Shown: positions 1 to 10,872, counted from the first letter of the stretch. The stretch: 64,000 nt of DNA from Xanthostigma xanthostigma (GCA_963575645.1 OY754470.1:45167201-45231200), one strand, 5' to 3'. Translations and numbers: made by a program. Notes: generated by a model from the letters alone, not told the origin.

Positions 1-67
1 AGCACAAAAACTACACAAAAACTGAACATGTGGGTTGTTTGTCTATGAAACACATGTGACGTGGAAT

Positions 68-205
68 TAATTGTAGCTATCAGATTTGCTTCTGAACTAA
101 TAGCTTTGAGCAAATTGCGAATTCTAATAGATGTCGCTATTTGGTACTAAAACATTTTTTTTTTGTTTCCTTCAGAACTAATATTAGTTCAGAAGCAAAC
201 AGTTT
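68..205 (-). repeat. Dispersed repeat fragment with 'agctattagttcagaagc' motif
   Basis: The stretch repeats, in reverse complement, the segment at about 45720-45865, including the phrase ttcagaagcaaa next to a tcaaagctat motif. At 45.7 kb the motif recurs three times about 60 bp apart; here it occurs at least twice in opposite orientations. No coding capacity is visible. Confidence 0.6.
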
Positions 206-740
206 TTTTGAGAAAATATCGTAATTTTGCACAAAATATTTATTATTTTTAATATAGCTTTCAATGAGTGTGTCTTAACAATAATAATAGCAAACTTTAG
301 CTACATGTTACTATAAATCTTTTATTTATTACATTAAACGGAGGAGTTTCGTTCTCAGGAAAAAAGGAACTAAGTGCTCTTATCTAGTTTGTAGTTTGTT
401 ATTTGAAAATAATTGTTCATATACTAGGTATATATATAGAGACTGAAAATTTACATAATTGCGTATTCCGCTTAAAGCTGTCATGTATATTTTAGTTACA
501 AGACATGGTAATTATAACAGTCTTCTTACTGCAGTATTATACAACCGCACTTTCTTCCTGAACAACCAAAAGTAACCCGCTTTACATCCTTGAAACCTGA
601 AAGCTAACGACACACCTCACGAGTTTCCGAAAAGAAATTATTAATTTATTATTCGTAGACATTTTCTTAAAACCACGGTGTTGACCTGAACCAACCAAAA
701 CGATCGCGCAACTCCTGCGCTTGTTCACGTTGAGCTTTGG
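206..740. other. Unassigned AT-rich sequence
   Basis: I see no recognisable gene, terminal repeat or RNA here; the minus-strand 72-codon frame at 582-800 has no recognisable domain and runs into the dispersed repeat that follows. Confidence 0.5.
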
Positions 741-744
741 GTTT

Positions 745-1370
745 GTCGGCCGAAAAAAAAAATTCCAGCCAATTGGGCGAAGGGACCATTCCAACTTCAA
801 AATGTTGACATTTGATATATGTTACTCGTTTAATAAAAAAAATAAAATTTCTGATATCGCGTGAGGTGACGCGGGTAATGGCTAGTATTCAATATGATAT
901 ATTTTACTATTCTTTGCCATGGTTACCTACATATTATGTTCACGTCATACAGATCTACAAAACAAAAGGACAGAGGATTTTTTTTATTTTCTAAATATTT
1001 CCGAAACTATAAAGTTTAGAAAAAAATTTTTTTAAAAAAACTAAATAGAATAATAAGCCGTTGTGAAAAATATACCATTATTATATAAAAAAACACCGTT
1101 ATAGCATATAATATCTCTTCTGCGCACGCGCCGATTTTTCTCAAAAACAATAGGGCTCTTCATATTTGCATATCAAACATCCTCCTAAAATTTAGTTTCA
1201 TCCGTTTGACCTGTACGTGCTTACAGACAAACAGACTAACTTTTCCAAAAATATGTTTTTTGGATTCGGAGACCTCAAACGAATAAATATTCTAAAATTT
1301 TTGAGAACTGATTTTTGACCTAAATTAGTAGGTATCATTCCCCACTTGTGAGTTAGAATGGTAAAAGTAT
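745..1370 (+). repeat. Dispersed repeat family A, copy 1
   Basis: This segment recurs in reverse complement at 13682-14275 and 59570-60150 and in part at 24110-24250. Shared landmarks are ccattccaactt, a gcgtgaggtgacgcgggtaa block and cagacaaacagactaac. Near both ends lies accattcyaact in inverted orientation, which suggests a non-autonomous TIR element, although homology continues a little beyond that motif (ccaattgggcga). Small frames inside are not conserved between copies. Confidence 0.65.
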
Positions 1371-1935
1371 AAGAAGCTGACAAGTTTTTATGTTTTAAAT
1401 TATAAACAAATAACTCGTGTGTGTAAACTTTCCAGGTGAAAACTTGACATCTTTTTTGACCTGACTTCTTTTTTGTCTTGCTCTTTATATCGAACTTGAA
1501 CCTTTTTTTTTCACATTTATGTTTTTGATGGGATTTTATATATACCTATTACCTATTAGCGTTGAGAATTCCATTTTTTTATATTTTCTCTTAATGAAAA
1601 CGGTTCGTGGAGGCAGTGAAGCAGTAGCTTATACACCCTTTATTGAAGACTGACCTCCACTTCACTGCATTGTGGTGTTTACGAGACTTACAAAACACCA
1701 TCAGCACGCACAGCGCGTCAAGAAAGCGAGAAAACGAGAGAAAGGCTTCGTCTTTCTTCCTTCTTCTGCTGCTACTTTCAGGAAGAATAATAAACAGACT
1801 AGATTAAAGTTCATAACTGACAACGATGGTGGTGACGACAAGTCTGTGGTCTCAAGGCAAAATGAGCTATTACTCTTTTTAATACAGTGAAACTTTTAGC
1901 TCGCAGTAACGCAGAATTACTAATTATGCTACGTT
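1371..1935. other. Unassigned, with a small imperfect hairpin
   Basis: Nothing recognisable as a gene. A short imperfect inverted repeat (ggaggcagtgaag and cttcactgc) flanks about 1610-1670. Confidence 0.45.
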
Positions 1936-1939
1936 TTAT

Positions 1940-2335
1940 TACACTATTGTAACAGAGACCCCCCAGCAAGTGACGACAAAGAATTTCGGCATTCTAACAA
2001 AGACGCACAGTTTGTTGTGGGGCAACAATCGGATTGTTCTAACAATTATACACAGATTGTTATGGGTCAACAATCGGCTTGATTGTTCAAACAATAACAA
2101 TATGCGTAGGTAAAAAAAGGCTTTGTTGCCAAATTCCGGACAACAATCATTGCGAGAAAAAGAAAGAACTATCCAGCGGATATATATACCACCGCGATAG
2201 CTCAGTAGAAAAGGCAGTCCATTGTGCTTCATCGAGTTAACAATCGACAAATAGTTGTGACATAAATTGACAGTCAGTACCGTGAACAGTACTGAGGTAA
2301 CTGCTGAAATAAATAGATAAAGCGTATATCGCACA
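1940..2335. other. Region dense in AACAAT/ATTGTT; possible LTR-like segment
   Basis: About nine AACAAT or ATTGTT words fall within roughly 90 bp (2030-2105), two arranged as a palindrome aacaatcggattgtt, with further copies at 2143 and 2238. Downstream lie a TATA-like gatatatatacc near 2178 and a ctcagtag initiator-like site about 25 bp on, then aataaa near 2308. This order resembles an LTR, but I could not find a clean TG...CA pair or target duplication. The minus-strand 131-codon frame over this interval has no recognisable domain and is probably a by-product of the repetition. Confidence 0.35.
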
Positions 2336-2340
2336 GTAGC

Positions 2341-2868
2341 GCACTTCTACTCAGCTCGTATACGCTTGTAATGTTTTTTTTAAACTAGTGTTTTCTTTTA
2401 AAAGTATTAAAAAATAATTTGCCAAAAAATTGACGTTGTTCACTTAGTCTTGCGGCCACAGATGTGTCGACCAACGCTCGGCTCCAAGACACATCTTATT
2501 ATTTTTTATATTTTCCGCTTTTTAAATCATTTCATTTTGTAATTACAAATACGAGTTGTCTCCGAGTCATCTGCATATACAATTATGTGCTTATTGTGCA
2601 ATGTCTTGTTTCGGTGGTTATTTTTAATTGATTTAATTATGGTTTAAACACGTTGTAAACGCCGTTTAATTACGCTGAGATATTTTACACGCGTTGCAAT
2701 GACAGTCGTTTTTATTACTAGCAATTTCGAATCTCGCTGGTTGCGTGTTGCAGATTTTTATTTTCATTTTTTTATGTTCTGATTTTCATCTACTCACAGT
2801 TAGCACTGGATTATACAAAACCAATTTTCCTAAAGTTTTAGAATAAAGAGAACATGGCCAATTTAATT
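2341..2868. other. Unassigned AT-rich sequence
   Basis: No gene or repeat boundary recognised. Confidence 0.45.
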
Positions 2869-2869
2869 T

Positions 2870-3424
2870 TTTTAACGGGAGTTGGCTTTATCACCGGAAA
2901 CACAGCAGTCTCTAGGGCTTATTGTGCTACCTCTCAATCTCTTATTTCACTCGATCCAGTATCCTCGTTCCTTGCACTAGCTTTTGCAGTCCGTGGACTG
3001 GGTGATTGATATAATCTTTTGGACTCATTCTACATTGTTCATAGATTATCTGTCTTCTACGATCTAAAGCCTCGCATTCACATGATAAGCTGCTTCCGTC
3101 TCCTTATTGCACTACTTGCACTTAAAGTTTCCGTTAAACAGTCCTATTCTTTGAAGGTGTCTTTTCAGGGCACAGTGTCCTGCCAGGAAGTCTACCACGA
3201 CACGAAGATTGTTCCTACTGAGTTGTAGTAGTTCATCATTCATCTTTCGGGATGGCCCTTTAATTAAAGCCTTCCCATGTTGCTGCCCGGAAATTTGAAT
3301 CCTGTATGTCTTATGTTGATGTTTTATCCATTCCCTTATTTGATCCCGTACTGTGCTTTTGGACACTCCCAGGGCAGCTTCTGGGCCAATGTATGGAGTT
3401 GACGATCCTTTCCTAGCCAGGATG
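2870..3424 (-). pseudogene. LINE ORF2 C-terminal relic (RNase H, I/R1/Jockey-type)
   Basis: Read on the minus strand, the 3112-3540 frame carries a typical retrotransposon RNase H tail: ARKGSSTPYIGPEAALGVS, then QHGKALI, LLQLSRNNLR and FLAGHCALKRHLQRIGL (families usually have LTGH). A tag stop interrupts just after FKCK at about 3112; the protein resumes in frame as CNKETEAAYHVNA, the usual cysteine/histidine motif after RNase H, and after a small frameshift continues as RRRQIIYEQCRMSPKDYINH to a stop near 2942. A 3' untranslated stretch ends in an A-run (t-run on the plus strand) near 2870. The reverse transcriptase and endonuclease are missing, so this is a 5'-truncated dead copy. At 3424 it abuts part of a TIR element, whose sequence supplies the first codons of the open frame and is not part of the LINE. 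Clade assignment rests on motif memory only. Confidence 0.8.
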
Positions 3425-3548
3425 CATTTCAAAATTAGAACCGGGGCCGTTTTGCCTACCGGCTTGTCTGCTCGTATTGAACAAGAACCAATCAGGAAAC
3501 AGTATCTTGCCACGTGGGCGAGACAAATGTCCACAAACAAAACGCGGC
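3425..3548 (+). mobile_element. gcacacg-TIR element, left part (interrupted)
   Basis: Matches the interior of the elements at 63024-63467 and 31236-31872 (gaaccaatcaggaaacagt and ccacaaacaaa are shared). The matching continuation resumes only at about 4583, so the intervening 1 kb is a later insertion. Confidence 0.65.
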
Positions 3549-3945
3549 ATCATAGATAGATAGATTTATTTTGCACTAATACAAACAATTATGAAAAGTG
3601 ACGTCATATAAAGTTACTATACAAGTTAAAAATAGATTTAAAAAACAAATTTAAAGAATTCATCAGTGTAATAAAAACAATTACAGGTTGAAAACATTTT
3701 CAGTTTTTTTTTTTTATTTTTCCATACGCAAGCTTTGCATATGATTAGGAAGCTTATTAAAAAATTTTATTGCTAAATAAATTGTTATATGTTATGATAT
3801 TCTATGTTGTACCGAATTTAATCTGTGCAGGGCAAGGCTAGGCAATCTTTATTCCTAGTGTTGTAAGTGTGAAAAATGGAATTAGTTTCTAGACTATTGT
3901 AGTTTTTCTTAGCATATATTAAACAATGGTATATGTAGATATTTG
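3549..3945 (-). mobile_element. Probable LINE 3' end with (ATCT)n tail
   Basis: On the minus strand the segment ends in aataaatctatctatctatg, that is a polyadenylation-like signal followed by a short tetranucleotide tail, as in several LINE families. It begins where the TIR element is broken, consistent with an insertion into it. No coding sequence is recognisable in the part left, and the 5' end is obscured by a hAT insertion. Family unknown. Confidence 0.4.
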
Positions 3946-4523
3946 GTAAGATCTAGGGTTGTGTAACTCAGATCTGAACCGGTTCAAAGAGTCGGCTCCG
4001 ACAGAAGATCCGTGAGAGCCGACTCACTTTTTTATGAGCCGACGGCTCAACGGATCCGCGTAACTCAGTGAAACACTTAACACACAGACGCACTGTCAGC
4101 TCAAATGACTCATGGTCATGCATCATAAATATGCCTGGCTATGGTACACACCACAGAACAGTAATACACATAACACACTATACGCACAGGCGCTACAGCG
4201 TATTGCAATGTTTTACTTAAGTCACAACTATTTAAGGTATTGTATTGCATATTGTAATATGCTTTCTGTAACATAGCAAGTAGCAACCTGTAAAACCCCG
4301 CCTTATAATATTATGTGAGTCAGTCACTGGCATGATCACAGAACATACATGATATTAGGTGATATGATTGACTTGACTCAACTAACTCAGTTGGCTCAGT
4401 GGCTCAGTTGACTCGAATAACATATTCAGAACTCGGCTCTTTTTGAACCGGTTCACATATGGGATCCAGATGCAAAGATGCAGATCATTAAAAAGACCCG
4501 TTTATCACATCTCTAGTAAGATC
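3946..4523. mobile_element. Non-autonomous hAT element with perfect 8-bp TSD
   Basis: The element (3954-4515, 562 bp) is bounded by identical gtaagatc at 3946-3953 and 4516-4523. Ends are tagggttgtgtaac and, reversed, tagagatgtgataaac. Inside both ends lies the palindrome gaaccggttc next to the inverted pair cggctc/gagccg, so the subterminal regions also pair. No transposase is present, so it would depend on an enzyme supplied elsewhere. An exact 8-bp duplication is typical of hAT insertions and suggests a rather recent arrival. Confidence 0.85.
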
Positions 4524-4579
4524 ATTATTTTATGTTCTATGAATAGGGGCCGGCAATGTTCATTCCTCCAAACTCCAGC

Positions 4580-4793
4580 CAGCGTGTGCTCTGTTCAGAG
4601 ACAATAAACATCCACTGTTGTTAATATTCGAACTGTCACCGCGCGCTCACCAAACACATCTACGAAGCAAGCTTCGATACATGCATCGTGTGAAGCAAAC
4701 AAATAAAAACCATCACGAAAACCAGTTCGACAGCACGCTTGAAATATAGCAGCCAAATCTAGCAAAGGAATAACGACATCGTGTGCAGAGAAC
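4580..4793 (+). mobile_element. gcacacg-TIR element, right part
   Basis: Continues the element interrupted at 3548: ctctgttcagagacaataaa, the gcaagctt block and a terminal catcgtgtgcagagaac match 63275-63467. The minus-strand 83-codon frame here is a shadow of the repeat. Confidence 0.6.
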
Positions 4794-5184
4794 TTTAATA
4801 CCGTTTTCATGTTCGTCTGCTGCATGTTTGAACATTTTGTGAACACGAAACTAGTGTATTATATGTGTTTAGTGTGTGTGTGTGTTTGTATGGTATCGCG
4901 GGAACGTCTCCGGTCGAATTTAACAAATGGTCTGTCTAAAAACCAGAACATGGAACGGGTTGGTCTCTAATTTGAATTTAGGAACTGTATAAACACCTAC
5001 ATAGATATAGTTCAAGGGTTCAAGGGAAGAAAATTTTACAGTTAATAGTTAAAAGATGGTATATAATTATATGGCAGTACTTTTGTGACAGAAGTGCTCG
5101 ACTTTATTGCGCGAGTGTTATATGATTTCGGCTCCAGCTACCATTTAAATACCATACATTTTTTTATAGTCTATCCTCTTAATA
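4794..5184. other. Unassigned; short GT microsatellite
   Basis: A (GT)n run lies near 4870-4885. Nothing else recognised. Confidence 0.5.
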
Positions 5185-5684
5185 ATAGGTCATATGCATG
5201 TATTTTTTTATATTTTTAATAAATTATTTAGTCAACCATAACACGGAAAAAAATTGATAATCATTTAAAAATGTAATATTATCATTAAAAAAAAATATTA
5301 AATTTCACATTCAAAAATAGACAGTTTAAACAATCGGCCATGTTGGCGGGCTTATGTGACGTCACGATATATGATGCATACCAACCTTGATGTCAAATTG
5401 TCACTGTTCTAAAGGAAATTTATTTGTTGTTTTCTCTAAATACTGACGTAATCTTACTGTGAGACGACCCAGTCGCCATGGAAACTGTTATTGATATATA
5501 CTCTGACGTCACGCTGCGTTTTGAAAATTCGAAAATAGCGCGCATTTTCTACGTTTCTATTTTATTATTTGTATGTTTTTCAGTGAGTAGATTAATAAAA
5601 TAACCATTACGATATGATCAGGAACTAAAATATATTTCAAAATAAAAATTTAAACCAATTTGGAGGCTCATGCATATGACCTAT
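5185..5684. mobile_element. TIR element (ATAGGTCATATGCATG), complete copy
   Basis: Starts ataggtcatatgcatg and ends catgcatatgacctat, a perfect 16-bp terminal inverted repeat around 500 bp with no coding capacity. TTAA follows the right end directly; on the left TTAA is separated by two extra bases, so a piggyBac-like TTAA target is possible but not proven. The left 320 bp recur in the same orientation at 62079-62388. Confidence 0.75.
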
Positions 5685-5862
5685 TTAATTCAGAGATTCT
5701 CGAACTTATTTGGCTTGCCGTTCCCATTTTAGATAGAATGTTATTCGACGGAAAAACCTCCATAAACGGAACAGAGATTGCGATCCCTTAAACTCTTGCT
5801 TATCCAGGTTCGACTGTTGCCATTTGAATGTACACTTCCGGTTTTTTTCGAAGCACAAAAAA
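5685..5862. other. Short unassigned spacer
   Basis: Nothing recognised between the TIR element and the SINE. Confidence 0.4.
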
Positions 5863-5863
5863 T

Positions 5864-6217
5864 ATAATAATAATAATGCGTTTAACGTCCGTTTCTCGAG
5901 TCTCGAATTTATGTCATAACAGACGCCATTCGCACCATTACTATTTTAGATCTATCACACTTCCCGTTATTTTCTACATTTTTCAATTTCAACTAATTAA
6001 TAGCAATGGGCGAATGAAGGAATTTTAAGAAATTAGGATAAGGTAGGCAAATTTTGAGCATAGGAGTTTGAGAGGTAATCGGCCATGGACTTGAATAAGG
6101 AGCCATCTCGATATTTATCTGGAATTGTTGAGGGAAACCATGGAAAACCTCAACAAGATGGCCGGGATTCGACCCCGGTACCTCCCGAATGCTCTCACCG
6201 CTACGCCACCCCGCTTG
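5864..6217 (-). mobile_element. tRNA-headed SINE, copy 1
   Basis: On the minus strand the right end reads ggcgtagcggtgagagc (A-box-like) followed by gggtcgaatcc (B-box-like), the RNA polymerase III promoter of a tRNA-derived SINE; about 10 bp around the anticodon position are missing compared with the 18.5-kb copy. The body (gttttccatgg, gccatggccgat, gcgaatggcg) matches the copies at 18317-18722, 11191-11535 and 44257-44630. The distal end is a cgcattattatta tail. The 60-100-codon frames over it are shadows. Confidence 0.75.
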
Positions 6218-6286
6218 TACAAAAAAATAAACCTCAGCAGTTGCCGATAGTAAATCTCGAGTTGAACAAAATTTCAACTTCAAATT

Positions 6287-6313
6287 TTGATTAACGTCTG
6301 AATAGAACTCTTC
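6287..6313 (+). mobile_element. Scrap of Penelope-like element end
   Basis: The words gattaacgtctgaatagaac and tcttcaa are identical to the outer end of the Penelope-like copy at 40345-40375 (reverse strand) and close to 36378-36410 and 54182-54203. Only this short terminal piece is present. Confidence 0.5.
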
Positions 6314-6925
6314 AAAAGTTTAAACTTTTTTTTTGTATTTGAAAGATACACGAATTATTCTGTTACCTCTTTCGGTGGACACACTGTATGTAAAAAATAT
6401 TAATAAATGAGGTCTGCAAGCTAATATCGGTTACCAATGAAAAAAAAAACAATAAAATTAAGCGAAAAAAAATTATAGTGCCTGTTAAATATTCACCACA
6501 AGAAATAAGAAAAAGATCTTTTCTAGACTTTAAGTCAGTTAATTTCTGTTTTGCCCCGGAACCCTTGAGAAACATTTAGAGCCCTATACTTACCCTGCTC
6601 TTGTAGTATTCAGCTGTCCAACATCCGTACCTCTACATATACATTACAATATAGTGTTCTTATCTCTGTCAGATTTCGACAAACTAATCTTAGTAGATTA
6701 GCGTTTAGTTAAACGACCTTTGAATAATAACAACCTACTAGATTTCCCATGTCGCTATTACTGCCTCAACGATTAACACACTCTAATCTACGCCCCCCAT
6801 ACGTTGACGTAATGTTATTTGGATCAAAAGAAAATAATGACGTTGTACCTCCCTTTTTCTAAATGCATGTTTAATTTAACTCGCTTTCTTGTGTGTCTGG
6901 CTGGGTGGACAGATACATATAATTT
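6314..6925. other. Unassigned
   Basis: No gene or repeat recognised. Confidence 0.45.
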
Positions 6926-6934
6926 ATTCTTACT

Positions 6935-7045
6935 TGTTTACCGTTGTAAGACGCATAGCAATCACTGGTTTATGGCTCAGTTGGTTAGAGTGTCGAGATA
7001 ATAACGCGAAGGTCGCGGGTTCAATCCCCCATGGGACATATGATA
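6935..7045 (+). pseudogene. tRNA-Ile(AAT)-like pseudogene with repeated 5' flank
   Basis: ggctcagttggttagag (D arm, A box), an anticodon loop ATAATAA giving AAT, and gcgggttcaatccc (T arm, B box) follow the eukaryotic tRNA-Ile pattern across 6966-7037. The acceptor strands (tggttta and atgggac) no longer pair and the T loop has GTTCAAT, so a functional tRNA is unlikely. The preceding 30 bp (acttgtttaccgttgtaag, atagcaatca) are shared with the locus at 48430, which suggests both belong to one dispersed unit. A T-run follows as a possible terminator. Confidence 0.6.
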
Positions 7046-7220
7046 TTTTTAATTATTTTACGATGGATTTTTGTTTTTTTTGTTTTTACTAAAAGGTATG
7101 AAAATAATAAAAGAAATTTAAAGCAAACTAAAAAGTGTAAAATAATTTGAAACAAAAAATGTAGAGGGCATGCGACAGTTTGTAAGAAGTGTAGAAAAAA
7201 TCTATTTATTGACTTAGAAG

Positions 7221-7392
7221 TTTGATTTTTTCACAGCTCCAAGAGATTGCAGAGCGGAGTATTTTATATTAATTTTAACTGATACCCCCACGCGCTCTTG
7301 AGAAAAAGGGTCTTCACAGACAGGCAGACGGACAACAAAGTGATCGTATAAGAGTTCCTTTTTTCCGTTTAAGGTACGGAACCCTACAGAAA
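7221..7392 (+). repeat. Dispersed repeat with cagacggacaacaaag tract
   Basis: The order acagacaggcagacggac, caacaaagtgatcgtataag, gagttcc...ttttccg and ggtacggaaccct matches a repeat I know as widespread in lepidopteran DNA. A weaker relative lies at 52120-52175. Confidence 0.55.
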
Positions 7393-8104
7393 ATTCCGAG
7401 CAAGTACGGGTATTATTCTATAAGAAAATTCGCTAATTTATTTAATATTTTAGTAATTATTAAGACACGTATCAAATAATTTAAACAGGACAAAATAAAT
7501 TTACTAAAATATAAATTCGTTGAAGGAAAAGGAATTTATTTTACTGAACGATATTAGCATCTGTCAGCGAATATTATTTGAGCTTCTTAAACTTGAATTG
7601 AATTTTAATAAATTTTATTTACATAAAATTAAAATTTGTATGAAAAACAGGCGCGAAAATTGACGTTAAAAGGTTTTTAATAGCTATGAATATCGGCCGA
7701 GCTACCGCTTCGAATTTTCTCCACCGTTTCACAATTTAATATCTCTGTACAAGTAGATTGGCATTGTTTGTGTAATTTATGAAACGTCATTAAATCTTAT
7801 ATATATATATTTTAATTAAATATCAATAAAAGAACTGTAAAAGTCAATCATAAAGGTTATGTTGCATTATATAAAATTTTAATTGGATTTCTATGTACTT
7901 TCATTGCAAACATTTTCCAATTATAATTAATAAGACTATAACTGCTTGGTCCAGCTGTGTCCGAGTACAAATCACTATATTTTCGTTTAGTGTTCGTCCC
8001 TCTTTTGTCATAATTTAACAAGGGTCCGGCAACGGACCGAAATTTCCTGAAGGGTAGGTTTTCGTGTCGAACAAAAGTTGTTCTACTTGGAAGATGAGAC
8101 CGTT
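7393..8104. other. Unassigned AT-rich sequence
   Basis: No gene recognised. The minus-strand 89-codon frame at 7857-8126 runs into a repeat arm and has no known domain. Confidence 0.4.
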
Positions 8105-8411
8105 TGCACACAAAACTCACCCTCACCCCTCGCAGGGGTCCGAAAAATTTTTTTATGAAAAGCTTCCCTGCACCCCCAAATGAATGCTCTCGAAAATTCG
8201 TTATCCAAGAAAATCTGATTAAAAGCTAACAACATTATCTCCGCCCTAAATTTTCATGGAAAATATGCAAAATACATGTTGAAATTAATATCCCACAGAA
8301 TGAATTCACCGAGTACATGCTAGACCAAGATAACTCGACTTTTCACCTCAAATAACGGAATACAAATTTTCGGGAAGAAGAAATCTTCACGTACAATAAT
8401 TATAGATATAA

Positions 8412-8706
8412 TACGCGCCACGAATCTAAAAAGGCTCGGAAGTTAGATGCGAATGCGGGCTTGCGCTTGTACAGTCTGCTAAAAAACTACAAACTCGCAA
8501 CTCAACAAAACTTAAATAGCAATAATAACTTGACAATAGCGTACTCGACCGTACTTTAAAGCAGGAACGCGACAAGTGACAAAGGCAACGAGCGACCACG
8601 GTCAATCACCGACGAGCGCACGTTCCGTGCAAGTAGCGGCTCTAAAATGTGCCTTTGCGACGCTGTTTGTGACTAACTTCCGAACTTTTTAGATCCGTGG
8701 CGCGTA
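8412..8706. mobile_element. TIR element 'tacgcgccacg', copy 1
   Basis: Ends tacgcgccacgaatctaaaa and, reversed, tacgcgccacggatctaaaa, with the inverted match continuing to gttag for about 34 bp. The ends read TA, compatible with a Tc1/mariner-type TA target, though the exact edge is uncertain. About 295 bp, non-coding. A close direct copy is at 11551-11846. Confidence 0.8.
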
Positions 8707-8831
8707 TTGTACACTATTTAAAGCTATGTACAGTAATATAAGTGTTTCAGCAGTACTGCTACAGCCCACCTTAAATAATTTAGTTTGACATATTTTAAAT
8801 TTCGAGCAATTTATATTGACAAAAAAAATTT

Positions 8832-9056
8832 AAATAAAATATAGTTTAAAAAAAACTAAAAAACACGCTTTATATCGGACTAAAAAGTAAAAAATAATTG
8901 TTTTAAAATAAGCTTAAAAAGCGTGGGGCGCTTTGTTCCACATTTTCGTACATCGAGCGCCCAACGCTTTTTAAGCTTATTTTAAAACAATTATTTTTTA
9001 CTTTTTAGTCCGATATAAAGCGTGTTTTTTAGTTTTTTTTAAACTATATTTTATTT
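8832..9056. repeat. Perfect 93-bp-arm palindrome, copy 1
   Basis: Arms 8832-8924 and 8964-9056 are exact reverse complements as far as I can read them, around a 39-nt centre (8925-8963) starting ggggcgctttg and ending gagcgccca. Arm words include acacgctttatatcgg and taagcttaaaaagcgt. Transcribed, it would form a long hairpin. The same palindrome occurs at 52458-52682 with its centre inverted. Confidence 0.9.
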
Positions 9057-9069
9057 TTCACTTTTTAGT

Positions 9070-9625
9070 GAGGATCTATAAAAGAATTTATTAATCCTGG
9101 GGGTCCTAATAAGGATAATGGGAAACTGTTATCAAATTATTGCATTGTCATCGGTCCTTGATACGTATGCAAAGTTTCAAATTAATCAGACTTCGGTAAA
9201 TTGGTGAAAATTATGCTCAAAGATTCCGTTACGGACATACATACATAGTTACAACCCAAACTAATATAAAGCGTTTAATAATAAGGATAATGGGAAACTG
9301 TTATCAAATTATTGCATTGTCATCGGTCCTTGATACGTATGCAAAGTTTCAAATTAATCAGACTTCGGGAAATTGGTGAAAATAAAGCGTTTACTACAGA
9401 GGATCTATAAAAAAATTTATTAATCCTGGGGGTCCTAATAAGGATAATGGGAAACTGTTATCAAATTATTGCATTGTCATCGGTCCTTGATACGTATGCA
9501 AAGTTTCAAATTAATCAGACTTCGGGAAATTGGTGAAAATTATGCTCAAAGATTCCGTTACGGTAGTTAGTTACATACATACATACATAGTTACTTACAA
9601 CCCAAGCTAATATAAAGCGTTTAAA
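9070..9625 (+). repeat. Tandem array (about 160-230-bp units), 3 copies
   Basis: Three units start at about 9070, 9278 (5'-truncated) and 9399. Each runs gaggatctataaaag, tcctgggggtcctaataagg, gcattgtcatcggtccttg, gcaaagtttcaaattaatc, gacttcggg and ends in ataaagcgttt; two carry an extra tail with catacatacatag. The closing ataaagcgt echoes the arm of the palindrome just upstream, so palindrome and array appear to form one element. Confidence 0.85.
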
Positions 9626-9805
9626 AAGAACCAACTTTTGAGAATATTCATTTTGGGGTGCAGGGAAACTTCGGATAAAAAAATTTTTCGTACAAAAATT
9701 TGATATTTCTCTTCGGAGAATTATAATCGATAAGAAAAAATGCGGGTTGCCATTTAAAATTTTAGATTCATCCCCACCCCCTGCAAGGGGGTGAGCGTGA
9801 GAGGC

Positions 9806-10346
9806 AAATGAATATCGTATTACCGTTGAATTGCCTTCGTGTTGCATCGTGTGCGAACGGCTTAACTCATACTCTTTTGGCAACTTAGTATACCTCGATG
9901 TTTTTCTGCATTTTTAGTGTGATAACAGCGGAATAAAAACTTGGAAACACTGATAAGTTCCCCAAAATTAACACATGTAATGTGTTTAACACCGGCATTA
10001 TCTTGCTAGCATAGATAACGTACTATTATACTCAGGTCTCAGATGCGTGGCTTAGGTACTTATGTCCTTATTCTTAGCTGCTGGCATTTTATAAAACAAG
10101 ACTTTGTAATTTAATTACAGGACTTCCGCAGGATATGTCCTTCGCCGCTGCAGTTTCTTTATACGCTCATGTTTTATAAATCGTGTCGAAAGCAAAGCAT
10201 TGGACCCGCGCCTTCCTTATTACTTTATCTTTGTAAAGCGTCTGCGAAGATATTAAAATACGATTTATTACTCAAATCATTATCACTCATTTGTATTATC
10301 TGTTTGTAGTTAGAAAATACCTGTAATTATATTAAAACAGGTGTCG
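9806..10346. other. Unassigned
   Basis: No recognisable gene, repeat edge or RNA. Confidence 0.45.
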
Positions 10347-10872
10347 TTATGGGGACCGAGCTTCGTGATTTTCACGCCAACTGGTGGTAAAAATGTTCTT
10401 TTTATGGGAGCATTTATTCAAAATATAATGATATATTATGAGCACGCTTTTGATAAAAAAATTGCATTTATATGTCAATTAGTGACAGTTTGCTTTTCAG
10501 TTATCGAAAATATAAGTAAATTACAAAGTAAAATACTAATATTATAAAGAAAAAATGATTTATACATAGCGTAATTTTTACATTATACACTTTAGACACT
10601 GTTGTTTGTGGTACAACTTTGCGGTTATGACAACTTGCCCATTTAAATAACCTTCGACAACATGACCAGAATTATATAATTTTTCGCCTTTTGAGCTATT
10701 CTGTCCATGTACACGAGTATTAATTACAGGTTGAACTGCGTACTACTTCTTTTTAAAATATTTTTCCTTGTTTACTATTATAAAATCATCCCATTTACTT
10801 CATTAATTAGATACTAGAGAGCGCCAACTTCGCCAGTAGTGCTGCCTCTATGTTCACGCACGGTCCCCATTA
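10347..10872. mobile_element. TTA-flanked TIR element, PIF/Harbinger-like
   Basis: The element 10350-10869 begins tggggaccgagc and ends, reversed, tggggaccgtgc; TTA stands directly outside both ends (10347-10349 and 10870-10872). A 3-bp TTA/TAA duplication is typical of PIF/Harbinger elements. No transposase; the 68-codon frame inside is not recognisable. Confidence 0.7.

Larger units (their letters stand above)
8105..9805. repeat. Composite nest bounded by inverted arms
   Basis: About 8105-8200 (cgaaaaatttttttatgaaa, cttccctgcaccccc, aatgaatgctctcg) is repeated in reverse complement at 9635-9805 (gaatattcattttggggtgc, agggaaact, aaaaaaatttttcg, then cccctgcaagggggtgag). Between the arms lie a TIR element, a 225-bp palindrome and a tandem array, so several insertions appear stacked inside one older inverted pair. 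Confidence 0.55.

Noticed and set aside
1939-2334. 131-codon minus-strand open frame
   Set aside because: It reads the AACAAT/ATTGTT-rich block; repeats such as LLTHNNLC and LLPHNKLC reflect the DNA repetition and not a protein.
5179-5688. piggyBac assignment for the ATAGGTCATATGCATG element
   Set aside because: TTAA is flush on the right but two bases away on the left, so the target-site evidence is incomplete.
9515-9883. 122-codon minus frame
   Set aside because: Spans the junction of tandem array unit 3 and an inverted arm; the equivalent sequence at 53.3 kb is not open in the same way.
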